64,000 nucleotides of DNA. Origin: Kumtagia sp963829135 (lineage in GTDB: Bacteria > Pseudomonadota > Alphaproteobacteria > Rhizobiales > Rhizobiaceae). The position numbers and the translations under genes are program-made. This document shows positions 1 to 10,413 of the stretch, in pieces; positions within the stretch are counted from its first letter, which is position 1, and every line of letters begins with the position of its first letter. The stretch lies in contig CAWHHO010000003.1 in assembly GCA_963829135.1 (NCBI GenBank), forward strand, positions 248,001 through 312,000. The letters run 5' to 3'. The notes under the pieces were generated by a model. The model was given only the letters and a program-made list of their open reading frames with translations. It had not been told where the DNA came from and ran no database searches.

Positions 1-298
1 ACGATGGTGGCGATCAGGGGCGTGTCATGCGGCATCGTTCGGGGGCGTCCTTTCAGGATGAGAGAGGCGCGCTCGGCGCTCCGATCGCCAATATGCGGAC
101 GTGGTTGCCGATGCGCAACCCTCGGAGTGCGACTCCCAGCGAACTGGTGTGCGAGACGGCGCATTGCCGTACTGGGTGGGCACGCTCGAGGCATCGGGAA
201 CGCGCTTCGCGCCCCGCCCATACCTAATGCGGCGGCGCCGGGCGGCCCGTTGATCCTTCGACAAGCTCAGGATGAGGCTGGAGGTCGAGGTCTTGCCA
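1..298. other. Non-coding window edge, no supported gene
   Basis: No reading frame here has a convincing protein. Around 252-276 lies a short motif (ccttcgacaagctcaggatg) of the kind that occurs in dispersed intergenic repeats of alphaproteobacteria. The stretch lies beyond the stop of the leftward hypothetical gene that follows, so it is probably its 3' flank. Confidence 0.4.
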
Positions 299-1395
299 TC
301 ACGAGGTGTCCGGCCGCTCCCGCGCCCAGACGGCCAGCCCGTGGAGTTCGTTCAGGACCTGATACACCTGATGGTCAGGCCGTCGGGACCAGCCGGGCGG
401 GCGGCCGGGCCGCATCGGCGAGAAGCGCTGAGAGCGGGGTTTGCTTGGCGCGCCGGCTGCGCTGCCAGCCCGGATGCGTGATACCCCCACCCCTGCCGGG
501 GCGAGCCACGCGTCTCGCCCGTCCTTCGGACCCCCACAAGGGGGAGGGGGATCTGCCGCGCCTAGCCGGATCTCAAGTCGCCCAGGACCGGAACTGAGCG
601 AGGCGGAGGGGTCTCCCTCCCCCTTGTGGGGAGGGGTTAGGGGTGGGGGTAAATTCCTCGATTGTCCGGGGTGGGCGCTAGCCCTTTCCTGTGAAAGAGC
701 GGTCTCGAGACGCGCCTGCCAGCGTGCGAGGCGTTTTGCCTGCCGCGGCAGGTCGTCCAGTGCCGAGGCCATCGCTTCGAGACGGCGATGCAGACGGCCC
801 GCATCGAGCAGATCGTCGGGGGATGGCGGCAGCGGATCCGGCGCGCGCGGCGGTTGGAAGAAGCGGATACCGCGGGTCGTCGAAGGACCTGATGCGCGGC
901 ACGTCGCGCTGTTTCACAGACCGGCGGCGGACGCCAAACCGTTTGAGCGGGTCGAACAGCGGAAACGAGAGAGTGGACGAGCGCTTCGGGGCCAGCGCCT
1001 GGGCCCATTCCGGCAGCGGACCGGGCCGGATCACCACACCGGTGCCGAAGCCGTTGCTTCGGTTGAGGGCCGGTTTCGGCTTGGCGGCGCGCAGGCGCGG
1101 CGGGGACAAGCTCGACCACCAACCCGCGCGCCGCCACGATGATCAGCCGTCGCGTTGCCGCTTCGGCCGGACGCAACAGCCTGAGCACGAAGCGGTGCAG
1201 ATGGCGCGGGAGGGTTGGTGCCGGGGTAGGTTTGCTTTTTTCCGCATGAGCCTGCCCCGAAGCGTCGCTCCCTTTCTGCGTAAAGAACTGTCCCCCTGCG
1301 CTCCCGCCATTCGCAGCCGCAACCATGGCGACGAGCATGGCCAGAATGCGCCTCAGCGCTTCCCGGTTTTTCTCGATTGCCAGTGCCCAGTCCAT
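299..1395 (-). pseudogene. Frameshifted conserved hypothetical protein with an inserted palindromic repeat
   Basis: One leftward gene can be followed through three frames. It starts MDWALAIEKNREALRRILAM at 1395, shifts near 1100, continues to SFDDPR, and shifts again near 875 into a frame reading FFQPPRAPDPLPPSPDDLLD and then LEAMASALDDLPRQAKRLAR. The last frame runs to the stop at 299, ending in an Arg/Pro-rich tail with RPGRPPGW and a conserved-looking LNELHGLAVWARERPDTS. Removing one base at each shift gives exactly 365 codons. I believe it is a rhizobial protein of unknown function; the proposed family is from memory. A GC-rich palindrome (483-650) interrupts the C-terminal third but leaves the frame open. 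The shifts may be sequencing errors rather than true decay. Confidence 0.5.
483..650. repeat. GC-rich palindromic repeat inside a coding region
   Basis: An inverted repeat. The left part has ACCCCCACCCCT and cccccacaagggggaggggg; the right part has tccctcccccttgtgggg and then gttaggggtgggggt. It closely matches the element at 3740-3837 inside cysG. Its central part differs between the two copies. It lies inside the reading frame of the hypothetical gene at 299-1395 and adds no stop codon there. Confidence 0.75.
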
Positions 1396-2306
1396 CTCCG
1401 CTCATCACCGTTATCACGACATTAAGACGGAACATATAAAGAACACGCAAGTAGCGCAACACCATTTTTATCGTCACCAGGGTGATACTTGCTTTACGGA
1501 TGCCGCGTTTGTCTTATCCGCATCAACCAGTCATCAACTCCGTGCTGTGGATATTGGCGCGACCATCCCCACGTCGTCATCCCGGACAACTGAGCGGAGC
1601 GAAGGAAGATCCGGGACCCAGCGTCATAGCCGCCGGAGGCGCATTTTTCGCGCATATGCGCGATAAAGCAAAAGACTGGCCGCTGGGTCCCGGCTCTGCC
1701 CGGGATGACGCGGTGGGAGATGCTGTTCACCAAACCTTCGACCTGTGAGCGTGAATGGTTGTCCCGACGAAGCTGGCGCGTGTCGCGGCTGACATGATTT
1801 CAAGGTTGTGCTCCTTCGGACCGCCTATCCCCTGTTCGACGGGAGAGGGCTATCGCATTTGTCCGACGTTTATGGATTTGGAGTCCAGATCGTCCCGGCG
1901 TGATTTTCGGATTCGTCCCGAAAATCTGGTGCGCATGCAGTAGAAGCACCGCGTTGCCGCGCATTCAGGTGCGTCGGCAGATCCTCGGGACGAGCCCGAG
2001 GAAGACGACGCGGAGGCGCAAGTCACCAATCTCGATCGCCCGTGCTGCCACATGCGATTGCCCTGCCCGTGCTCCCACATGCGATTGCCTTGCCCGTCGA
2101 ACGGGGAGAGGCGTAGGGCCGACCATCGGATCGCAGCTCGGTGGGAAAAAACGTCCCAAAAAACACCCTGTTGGAAAAATTTTCTTCCGCTATCGCCGGT
2201 GGCGGAAAAGCGATTTCATCCCGTAAAACACCGCGCGAGTACGTTCCTTCTGAAACCCGCCGCACGCGGCTAAATACATTATCCAGATTGAGGAATTCCG
2301 CGCGCA
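1396..2306. other. Repeat-rich intergenic stretch upstream of cysG
   Basis: No convincing gene is seen in these 911 bases. They contain an inverted repeat (1575-1710), a perfect 9-bp hairpin GATTTTCGG/CCGAAAATC at 1902-1926, an imperfect 27-base tandem duplication at 2041-2094, and a hairpin TTCCGC/GCGGAA around 2186-2206 followed by AT-rich sequence up to the cysG start. The cysG promoter should lie in the last 150 bases, but I cannot point to convincing -35/-10 boxes. No riboswitch consensus was recognised. Confidence 0.5.
1575..1710. repeat. Inverted-repeat intergenic element (CGTCATCCCGG arms)
   Basis: The arms CGTCATCCCGG (1575-1585) and CCCGGGATGACG (1699-1710) are complementary. The inner arms GGGACCCAGCG and CGCTGGGTCCC pair as well, making a long imperfect hairpin. 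This has the architecture of mobile palindromic elements in intergenic DNA of rhizobia. No ORF lies inside. Confidence 0.7.
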
Positions 2307-3901
2307 ATGCCGCAGTCCGCCACCAAGCTCAAGGCCTTTCCCGTATTCCTGCGGGTGGAGCGCCGTCCGTCGTCATCGTCGGCGGCGGTGAGGAAGCTTT
2401 GGCCAAGGCACGGCTGCTCAGTCAATCGAGCGCCGACATTCGCATCGTCACGGAGAACCCGTCCGCCGATCTGGCATCTTGGATCCCCGGCAATGACGCC
2501 ACGTTGATCCCGCAGGCCTATGCGCCCAAGCACCTCGCAGGCGCTGCGCTTGTGTTCGCCGCGTCGGGCAACGCGGCGCTGGATGCAGAGGTCTCCGCTG
2601 GCGCACGCTCCGCCGGCATTCCCGTCAATGCCGTCGATCGCCCTGAATTGTGCGATTTCTTTACGCCGGCCATCGTCAATCGCGCGCCTCTAACGGTCGC
2701 GATCGGTACGGAAGGCGCCGGCCCGGTGCTGGCGCAAATGGTGCGTGCCCGCATAGAGGCGATGCTTCCCCCCTCGCTCGGGCGACTTGCCGCCCTTGCC
2801 AACACCTTCCGCGATGCCGCCGAGAGGATCTTCCCGAAAGGCGTGGCGCGCCGTTCCTTCTGGCATTCGTTCTTCTCGGGTGCGCCCGCTCGCGCCATCG
2901 AACAGGGCGGTTTCGAGGAAGCGCGCGCCGCCGCCGGCGTGCTGCTCAACGCTCGCGGTGCAGGAGCGGGCCATGTCGCGCTGGTCGGCGCCGGACCGGG
3001 CGCGGAAGATCTGCTGACGCTGCGGGCCCATCGCCTGCTGATGGAGGCCGACATCATCGTGCATGATGCATTGGTTCCGCAGGCCGTTGTCGATATGGGC
3101 CGCCGCGATGCGGAACGCCTGCCGGTCGGCAAGCGCAAGGGTTGCCACACCAAGTCTCAGGAGCAGATCAATACGCTGCTGGTAAAACTTGGCCGCGAGG
3201 GCAAGCGCGTCGTGCGCCTGAAGTCGGGCGACCCGCTGGTGTTCGGCCGCGCCGGCGAAGAAATGCAGGCGCTGCGCGAAGCCGCTGTGTCTTTCGAGGT
3301 CGTACCGGGTGTTACCGCGGCCTTTGCCGCCGCAGCGGATTTCGAATTGCCGCTGACGCTGCGCGGCGTGACCTCGTCGATGGTGTTCACCACTGGGCAT
3401 GATCTCAAGGGCAAGTCGCTGCCGGATTGGGCCAAGCTCGCCATCTCCGGCGCCACCGTCGCCGTCTATATGGGCCGCTCCGTTGCTGCCGATGTGGCGA
3501 CGCGGCTGATCGAGGCCGGCCTGTCGCCGGATACAGCGGTTGCCGTCGTGGAAAACGCCAGCCTGCCGAACCGCCGCCGTTTCCATGGAACGCTGGCCGA
3601 CCTGCCGTCGCTGCAATCGCGCGACGATCTCGGCGGGCCGGTGATGACGATCATCGGCGATGCGGTCGCCGGGGCCGATTTCTCGCGCTCGACGCCGCTG
3701 GCGGATGGAGTTGGGAAACCTGCCAACTTTGTCGATCTCGTACCCCCACCCCTAACCCCTCCCCACAAGGGGGAGGGGGAACTGCCGCCCGCCAAGTCCC
3801 CCTCCCCCTTGTGGGGAGGGGTTAGGGGTGGGGGTACCCAGGCGGTCCAGCCTGACGAAGTCGCGGGCACGGCGGCTTTCACGAAAGGGCTCGCCACATG
3901 A
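2307..3901 (+). CDS. cysG: Siroheme synthase CysG (apparent frameshift near 2360)
   Basis: Trifunctional enzyme making siroheme, the cofactor of the sulfite reductase encoded downstream. The natural start is ATG 2307 (MPQSATKLKAFPVFLRVE). The frame then slips by one base at 2358-2366 into APSVVIVGGGEEALAKARLL, the NAD-binding Gly motif of the precorrin-2 dehydrogenase/ferrochelatase domain. Restoring one base gives 532 codons. The C-terminal half is a uroporphyrinogen-III methyltransferase: VALVGAGPGAEDLLTLRA, then RLKSGDPLVFGRAGEE. Near the C-terminus a 98-base palindrome (3740-3837) is read through as a Pro/Gly-rich insert. The stop overlaps the next start (ATGA, 3898-3901), so translation is probably coupled. 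The alternative upstream start in the shifted frame (2141) covers non-conserved leader and is rejected. Confidence 0.9.
3740..3837. repeat. 98-base palindrome inserted in the 3' end of cysG
   Basis: Perfect terminal arms GTACCCCC (3740-3747) and GGGGGTAC (3830-3837). The complementarity extends through most of each half, including CCCCACAAGGGGGAGGGGGA opposite tccccctcccccttgtgggg. It is translated as VPPPLTPPHKGEGEL, a short linker and SPSPLWGGVRGGGT, leaving the DUF2849 overlap intact. The copy at 483-650 is closely related. Confidence 0.85.
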
Positions 3902-4194
3902 AGGTTCTCACCGCAAACCGGCTGACCGACGGCGAGGCCGTGTGGTTCTCGAGGGACCGCGTCTGGGCGGAAACCATAGACCAGGCCGCAGTGGCCGGGG
4001 ACAAGGAAACCGAGGCCGCGCTCGAACTTGCCGGCAAGGCTGCCTTTGCCGCGAACGAAGTTGTCGATGTCGATCTGATCGACGTCGAACTCGCCGACGG
4101 GGCGATCCGCCCGCTGCGGCTGCGCGAACGCATCCGCGCTGCCGGCCCTACCAATCGCCTCGATCTCGGAAAGCAGGCCCGCCAGGCCGCGTAA
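3898..4194 (+). CDS. DUF2849 domain-containing protein of the sulfite-reduction operon
   Basis: A 98-residue protein beginning MKVLTANRLTDGEAVWFSRD and ending in RLDLGKQARQAA. The family is short, soluble and has no established catalytic residues. In many alphaproteobacteria it sits between the siroheme synthase and sulfite reductase genes, as here, so a support role in sulfite reduction is likely but unproven. Its ATG overlaps the cysG stop by four bases. The gap to cysI is 139 bases. No membrane segment or signal peptide is visible. Confidence 0.85.
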   Translation: MKVLTANRLTDGEAVWFSRDRVWAETIDQAAVAGDKETEAALELAGKAAFAANEVVDVDLIDVELADGAIRPLRLRERIRAAGPTNRLDLGKQARQAA

Positions 4195-4333
4195 TCGCGG
4201 AACGCATGGACTGAACCGAAGGTCAGCGCAGCAAAGGTTGCGGACTGTTCGGAAAGCCCATCGCAGAAACAAAAACTTGGAGATGCAGTCCTGTCGGCCG
4301 GATCGGCCTGCATCTCGACCTAGGAAGAAGACC

Positions 4334-5978
<1,645 letters not shown>

Positions 5979-6004
<26 letters not shown>

Positions 6005-6719
6005 GGCGCTCGACCAGGCGACCAGCCTGGAGGCGCTGTACGGCGACCTTTCCGCGCAGGAAATCATCGCCCGCGCGGCGGAGGAGATCTTCCCCGGCGG
6101 TATCGCGGCGGTCTCTTCCTTCGGCGCGGATTCGGCGGTGCTCCTGCATATGATTTCCGAGGTCGACCGGTCCATGCCGGTGATCTTCCTCGATACAGGC
6201 AAGCATTTCGGCGAGACGCTGGAATATCGCGACGCACTGGCCGCGGATTTCGGCCTCAGCAACATACAGGTGGTGACACCCGACGAGGTGGCACTCGTCC
6301 GCATCGATCCGGATGGCACGCTGCATGAGAGAGATACCAACGCGTGCTGCGACATCCGCAAGGTCGAGCCGATGGCGCGCGGCGTGGCGCCGTATCGGGC
6401 CTGGTTCACGGGCCGCAAGCGCCATCAGGCGTCGACGCGCGCGGTGATGCCGGTGTTCGAGACTGTCGGCACCCGCGTCCGCATCAACCCGCTGGCGCGC
6501 TGGACCACCTCCGATCAGGCCGACTACATGCGGGCGCATGCGCTGCGCGCCAACCCGCTGGTGGCCTATGGCTATCTGTCGATCGGCTGCTTCCCGTGCA
6601 CCCAGCCGGTGCAGGCCGGCGACGATGCGCGAAGCGGCCGCTGGGCCGGTCACGCCAAGGTGGAGTGCGGCATCCACATGTCGGGCCTCGACAATTCCCT
6701 GACGGACGCCTCGCTGTGA
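5979..6719 (+). CDS. cysH: Phosphoadenylyl/adenylyl-sulfate reductase
   Basis: Reduces activated sulfate to sulfite using thioredoxin. The 246 residues start at ATG 5979 within the end of cysI, with AAGGAGG upstream. Visible motifs: the PP-loop SSFGADSAVLLH, FLDTGKHFGETLEYRD, the paired cysteines C123-C124 (ACCDIRKVEP), the C204-FP-C207 pair, and the catalytic K-x-E-C230-GIH near the C-terminus. The CC...CxxC set is the signature of the [4Fe-4S] adenylyl-sulfate (APS) reductase type common in rhizobia, so the substrate is probably APS rather than PAPS. The usual substrate-binding GLRRDQ region reads GRKRHQ, a small deviation. Confidence 0.92.
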
Positions 6720-6731
6720 CAGCCTTATAGG

Positions 6732-6803
6732 GCGTCCTTCGTGGCCCACCCGTCCGGTGTATTTCCGTTATCCTTTCAATGTTGGGCGCGTCTCGAAGGA
6801 CGC
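6732..6803. repeat. Inverted repeat between cysH and the DUF934 gene
   Basis: GCGTCCTTCG (6732-6741) and CGAAGGACGC (6794-6803) are perfect 10-base inverted arms with about 52 bases between them. The arm resembles a dispersed Rhizobiales intergenic repeat (cgtccttcgagacg). It could fold in the cysH-DUF934 mRNA. A 20-codon ORF (6807-6869) starts just after it and ends overlapping an internal Met of DUF934. Confidence 0.6.
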
Positions 6804-6847
6804 ATCATGAGAAAGCCCATCGGCATCCACTGGAAATACAATAAAGA

Positions 6848-7408
6848 ATGGGCGATATGGACGTCATGACGGATAGCGCGACGACCAACGAAACGCGGCT
6901 GTGGACGCCGGATGGATTTCGCGAAGATGACTGGCAGCATGCCGAAAGCGCCGACGCGCTTGCTGGCAACGGCCGATTCATCCTCCCGCTTCAGGCCTTT
7001 CTCGACCTCGATCCGGCGACGCGCCAGGGCGCCAGGGAGCGGCTCGGCGTCGTGCTGCAGCCGGCCGACCCGGTGGAGAAGATCGCGGAATTTCTCGGCG
7101 ACCTGTCGCTGGTGGCGCTGGCCTTCCCGGCTTTCAACGACGGCCGCAGCTTTTCCAAGGGGGAGCTGCTGCGCAGCCGGCACGGTTTCGAAGGTGCTGT
7201 CCGTGCCACCGGCGCGGTGCTGGTCGACCAGCTGCCGCATATGCTTCGCCTCGGCTTCGATGAGTTCGAGGTCTCGCATCCGGTGCTGATCAAGCGCCTG
7301 GAAGAAGGAAGGACCGGCGGGATCGACCTCTACTACCAGCCGACCGCCAAGCCTGCAGCCGAATCGACCGAAGGCGCGAAATATTCGTGGCGAAGGCAGC
7401 GGCAGTAA
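6848..7408 (+). CDS. DUF934 protein, oxidoreductase-associated
   Basis: A protein of 186 residues. The family is a fixed companion of cysH/cysI in proteobacteria and has been proposed as an accessory factor in sulfite or APS reduction; its chemistry is unknown. Recognisable segments are FILPLQAFL, a central RLGVVLQPADPVEKIAEFL, LSLVALAFPAFNDGRSFSKG and the C-terminal ILVDQLPHMLR-like stretch (here VLVDQLPHMLRLGFDEFEV). Three in-frame starts compete: 6848, 6857 and 6866 (MTDSATTN). The last overlaps the stop of a 20-codon upstream ORF and could be translationally coupled. It is the last gene of the sulfur cluster and converges with the methyltransferase gene. Confidence 0.87.
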   Translation: MGDMDVMTDSATTNETRLWTPDGFREDDWQHAESADALAGNGRFILPLQAFLDLDPATRQGARERLGVVLQPADPVEKIAEFLGDLSLVALAFPAFNDGRSFSKGELLRSRHGFEGAVRATGAVLVDQLPHMLRLGFDEFEVSHPVLIKRLEEGRTGGIDLYYQPTAKPAAESTEGAKYSWRRQRQ

Positions 7409-7414
7409 GCCGCT

Positions 7415-8228
7415 CTAACTCCGCGCGGTGACCAGATGCGCCGAGATCGTGCCCTCGATCGGGCCGGTGCCGAATCGGCGCCCCAATGCGAGGGCTACCT
7501 GCTCGGTGATTTCCTGCAAGCGGCCGGGTGCGCGCTTTTCGATCTCGACGCGCAGCGGGGTTGCCCTGACAATAGGCCGTGGCGGCGGCAAGCGGCGTGG
7601 CGGCCCTTGCGGTGTGCTCGATCGTCTCGATGCCGATCGAGGAGAAACCTGCTTCGCCAAGCTCGCGGCGGATCAAATCCGTGTCGAAATAGCCGTGCGG
7701 CGTGCGCTCCATGAAGACCGGCGGATCGTCCGGGAAGAGCAGCATGAGTTCTTTCTGGACGACCGTTACGAACTGGTTTTGCGACAGCCGGTCCCAGGTA
7801 TCGAACACGAAGCCGCCGCCCGATTTCAGCACGCGGCGCGCCTCGGCGTATCCGCGGATCTTGTCCGGGAAGAACATCACCCCGAACTGGCAGGCGACGG
7901 CGTCGAAGCTGGCATCAGCAAAGGGCAAGTCCAGCGCGTCAGCCTGCTGCCAGCCGAACCGGCGGTCGTCCGGAAGCGAGCTCGCCGCCCGGTCAAGCAT
8001 AGGCTGGTTCAGGTCTGTCACGGTTATCCGTGTGCTGGCCGGCAGCCGCGCCGCGAGCGCCCGCGTGAGGGCGCCAGTGCCGGCCGCGGTCTCGAGCACG
8101 TCCGTGCGAGCGAAAGCGGCCACGCGCTCGGCGAGATCGCGCGCATAGCCGTCGAACAGCATCGGGACCATCAGGCGGTCGTAGATTTCAGGGATCGACC
8201 CGGCGAACACGCGATCGGTTTCGGCCAT
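7415..8228 (-). CDS. Class I SAM-dependent methyltransferase (one frameshift)
   Basis: Rossmann-fold methyltransferase of unknown substrate. It starts MAETDRVFAGSIPEIYDRL at 8228. The SAM-binding motif I is VLETAAGTGALTRALA, followed by VTDLNQPMLDRA and LPFADASFDAVACQFGVMFF, typical of UbiE/Methyltransf_11-like enzymes. Near 7568 the frame slips by one base: after AATAYCQG the natural continuation is TPLRVEIEKRAPGRLQEITE, ending LVTARS at 7415. Removing one base yields 271 codons. The shift is in GC-rich sequence and is probably an error. It converges with the sulfur operon, and its start is preceded by AAAGGAG. Confidence 0.85.
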
Positions 8229-8331
8229 CGGGATACTCCTTTGAACGCGCGCATCCTATCACGATCGGCCGGACGCGCCTCGTCAGGAGTTCGAGCGGCT
8301 TCGCAAACCAAATTAGCGATACCTCCATGCA

Positions 8332-8348
8332 ATCTGGTCGTACCAGAT
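8332..8348. promoter_or_regulatory. Palindromic operator candidate, GntR/FadR type
   Basis: ATCTGGT-CGT-ACCAGAT is a perfect 7-bp inverted repeat with a 3-base spacer. The TGGT-N3-ACCA core is the form bound by PdhR/LldR-like GntR regulators. It lies 88 bases upstream of the DJ-1/PfpI start and 104 bases upstream of the divergent methyltransferase, so it could control either. No GntR gene is in the window. Confidence 0.4.
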
Positions 8349-8435
8349 CGGTTTTCGGGCTTCCCCTTTCCGCAACGCCAGCCTACGATGGCCCCGATTT
8401 CACGCGAAACAACGCGGCTATCTGGGAGGATTAAC

Positions 8436-9056
8436 ATGGCAGGCAAGAAGATACTGATGCTCGTTGGGGAGTTCAGCGAGGAATACGAGATTTTCGTGTT
8501 CGAGCAGGCCATGCACGCTGTCGGACATACGGTTCATGTGGTCTGTCCAGACAAGAGTGCCGGCGAGGTGCTTAAGACCTCGCTGCATGATTTCGAAGGC
8601 CACCAGACATACACGGAAAAGCTCGGTCACGACTACATTTTGAACAAGACGTTTTCCGAGGTCGACCCGGCGCAATATGATGCCGTGTACTGCGCCGGCG
8701 GGCGCGGACCGGAATACATCCGTATCGACAAGCGCGTGCAGTCGCTGGTGCGCCACTTCCATGAAACCGGCAAGCCGATCTTCACCATCTGCCATGGCGT
8801 GCAGATCCTGATTGCAGTGGACGGCGTGGTGCGCGGCAAAGAAGTCGCTGCCTTGCACTATTGCGAGCCGGAGGTGACGCTGGCCGGCGGCAAATATATC
8901 GACGTCCCACCGAACGGCGCGCATGTCGATGGCAATCTCGTTTCAGCCAAGGGTTGGCCGGGTCTGGCGGCCTTCATGCGCGAGTGTCTCAAGGTTTTAG
9001 GTACGGAGATTTCGCACGGAGAGACGTTGATGACCGAAACGCGCCGCGCGGCATAG
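8436..9056 (+). CDS. DJ-1/PfpI family protein
   Basis: A cytoplasmic 206-residue protein of the class I glutamine amidotransferase-like superfamily, which includes proteases, glyoxalases/deglycases and hydratases. ATG 8436 follows a strong GGGAGGA. The catalytic set is visible: E12 (LVGEFSEEYE), the nucleophile-elbow C119-H120 (FTICHGVQIL) and YCAGGRGPEYIRID. The C-terminal part VDGNLVSAKGWPGLAAFM is typical of the long PfpI subgroup. It appears monocistronic with a palindromic operator candidate upstream. The precise reaction cannot be deduced from sequence. Confidence 0.85.
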   Translation: MAGKKILMLVGEFSEEYEIFVFEQAMHAVGHTVHVVCPDKSAGEVLKTSLHDFEGHQTYTEKLGHDYILNKTFSEVDPAQYDAVYCAGGRGPEYIRIDKRVQSLVRHFHETGKPIFTICHGVQILIAVDGVVRGKEVAALHYCEPEVTLAGGKYIDVPPNGAHVDGNLVSAKGWPGLAAFMRECLKVLGTEISHGETLMTETRRAA

Positions 9057-9089
9057 AGGCAAAATTGGCCTCGGCGCTCGCGCTGTCCG

Positions 9090-9302
9090 TCAATTTTTTC
9101 GCTGCCGCCCGGAGCCCTCGAAGCTGTCATTGGCGGCAGCGCGGTCCAGCTGCCGGAGCAATCGTGCGAACCGATCCGGCATGTTCCGGTCGACGCAGAA
9201 TACCGGCAGCGTATCGACATAACGCTTCATCTGGCCGCTACGCATCTGGCGACGGAATTCGGCTTCTGGCTGGCCGGTATGGATTGTCTCGTCGTCGGTC
9301 AT
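9090..9302 (-). CDS. Small hypothetical protein (70 aa)
   Basis: MTDDETIHTGQPEAEFRRQM begins at ATG 9302 with GGCAAGGAC upstream. The protein is charged, without Cys pairs, membrane segments or signal peptide; the middle reads RYVDTLPVFCVDRNMPDRFA and the tail is basic. It sits alone between the DJ-1 gene and grpE on the opposite strand. An upstream in-frame Met (9383) would lengthen it but lacks a ribosome-binding site. I do not recognise a family. Confidence 0.5.
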   Translation of the reverse strand: MTDDETIHTGQPEAEFRRQMRSGQMKRYVDTLPVFCVDRNMPDRFARLLRQLDRAAANDSFEGSGRQRKN

Positions 9303-9545
9303 GTCCTTGCCAATCTGGTTACTGGGAAAGGAACTCCCCCATTCAGGGATGGTTCCTGCAATCCAGGGCTGCACTTTCCGCATGGTAAAGTTTGCGTAAA
9401 ATTGAAATGATCTTGGGCGCCCTTGGCCGCGTACGATGGTCTAAGTGATGTTCGCGGCCCGGCATATTTCTTGCCCTTGATTTTTGTCGCCATAGCATCG
9501 ATATCCGGCGCGAATTAGAACGGTTACAAGAACAGGACACGGACA

Positions 9546-10178
9546 ATGAGCGACCAGGCGAAGGACGAACGCGTGACCGACGAAAACGCGCCGATCGACG
9601 CTGCGGGGGTGGAGGCGCCACCCGAAGAGAATTCGGACTATGAAGCGCTGATGCGGCTTCTCAAAGAAAATGAAGAGCTGAAAGACCGCGCGTTGCGCAC
9701 CGTCGCCGAGATGGAGAATCTGCGGCGCCGCACCGCGCGCGAGATCCAGGACGCCCGGACCTATGCGGTGACCAATTTTGCCCGCGACATGCTGGCGGTC
9801 TCCGACAATCTGCGCCGCGCTCTCGATGCTGTTCCCGCGGATGCCCGCAGCGCCGATGAAGGGCTTGCCTCGCTGTTCGAAGGCGTGGAAATGACCGAGC
9901 GCGCCATGCTGACGGCGCTGGAGCGGCACGGCGTCAAGAAGCTGGAGCCGGAGGGCGAGAGGTTCGATCCGAACTTCCATCAGGCGATGTTCGAAGTCCC
10001 CAATGCGGACATCACCACCAATACGGTCGTGCAGGTCGTGCAGCCCGGCTATTCGATCGGCGGTCGCGTCTTGCGCCCCGCAATGGTCGGCGTCTCCAAG
10101 GGCGGTCCGAAGCATGTCGCGCCGGATGCACCTGCAGAGCCGGGTCCGGTCGATGCCGATGCGGAGAAGGATGCCTGA
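9546..10178 (+). CDS. grpE: GrpE nucleotide exchange factor for DnaK
   Basis: Promotes ADP release from DnaK in the cytoplasm. The 210 residues show the family layout: an acidic variable N-terminus (1-40), a long coiled coil around 41-95 containing LKDRALRTVAEMENLRRRT, then the beta-domain with HGVKKLEPEGERFDPNFHQA, QVVQPGYSIGGRVLRPAMVG and V-SKGG. The start at 9546 follows an AGGACACGGACA leader. hrcA, often adjacent in rhizobia, is not here. A heat-shock promoter is expected upstream, but the only candidate (cttgatt near 9476) is too weak to call. Confidence 0.95.
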   Translation: MSDQAKDERVTDENAPIDAAGVEAPPEENSDYEALMRLLKENEELKDRALRTVAEMENLRRRTAREIQDARTYAVTNFARDMLAVSDNLRRALDAVPADARSADEGLASLFEGVEMTERAMLTALERHGVKKLEPEGERFDPNFHQAMFEVPNADITTNTVVQVVQPGYSIGGRVLRPAMVGVSKGGPKHVAPDAPAEPGPVDADAEKDA

Positions 10179-10185
10179 GGAGATA

Positions 10186-10317
10186 GGCAATGGGCAGTAG
10201 GCATTAGGCAGTCGAAAGGGGCAGCGGGCCGCGAGACATCGGTCATTTATAAGCCTGCTGCTGTTGCCGCTAAGTCTACTGCCAACTGCCTACTGCCAAC
10301 TGCCTACTGCCCATTGC
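10186..10317. repeat. Inverted repeat with ACTGCC/GGCAGT units
   Basis: The left arm (GGCAATGGGCAGTAGGCA, from 10186) is complementary to the right arm ending CTACTGCCCATTGC at 10317. Internally the 5-7 base unit ctactgcc/aactgcc is reiterated. A related copy sits at 19239-19372. It falls between grpE and the TRIC gene and would form a long hairpin in an mRNA crossing it. Confidence 0.8.
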
Positions 10318-10413
10318 AATGATTACCGTCCTATCGCCGCGAGGTGGAGAAGTTTGAGGATTGACGCTGCAGGGCCAGCGCGAAACGGCCGCGAATCGTG
10401 CATTCATTGTGCG

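Noticed and set aside
2141..2360. N-terminal extension of CysG from ATG 2141
   Set aside because: The translated stretch has no similarity to siroheme synthases, while the other frame (ATG 2307) gives the family-like N-terminus, so a frameshift is the better explanation.
9400..9545. Heat-shock (sigma-32) promoter upstream of grpE
   Set aside because: A cttgatt and a ccatag are present, but spacing and sequence deviate too much from alphaproteobacterial consensus to report.
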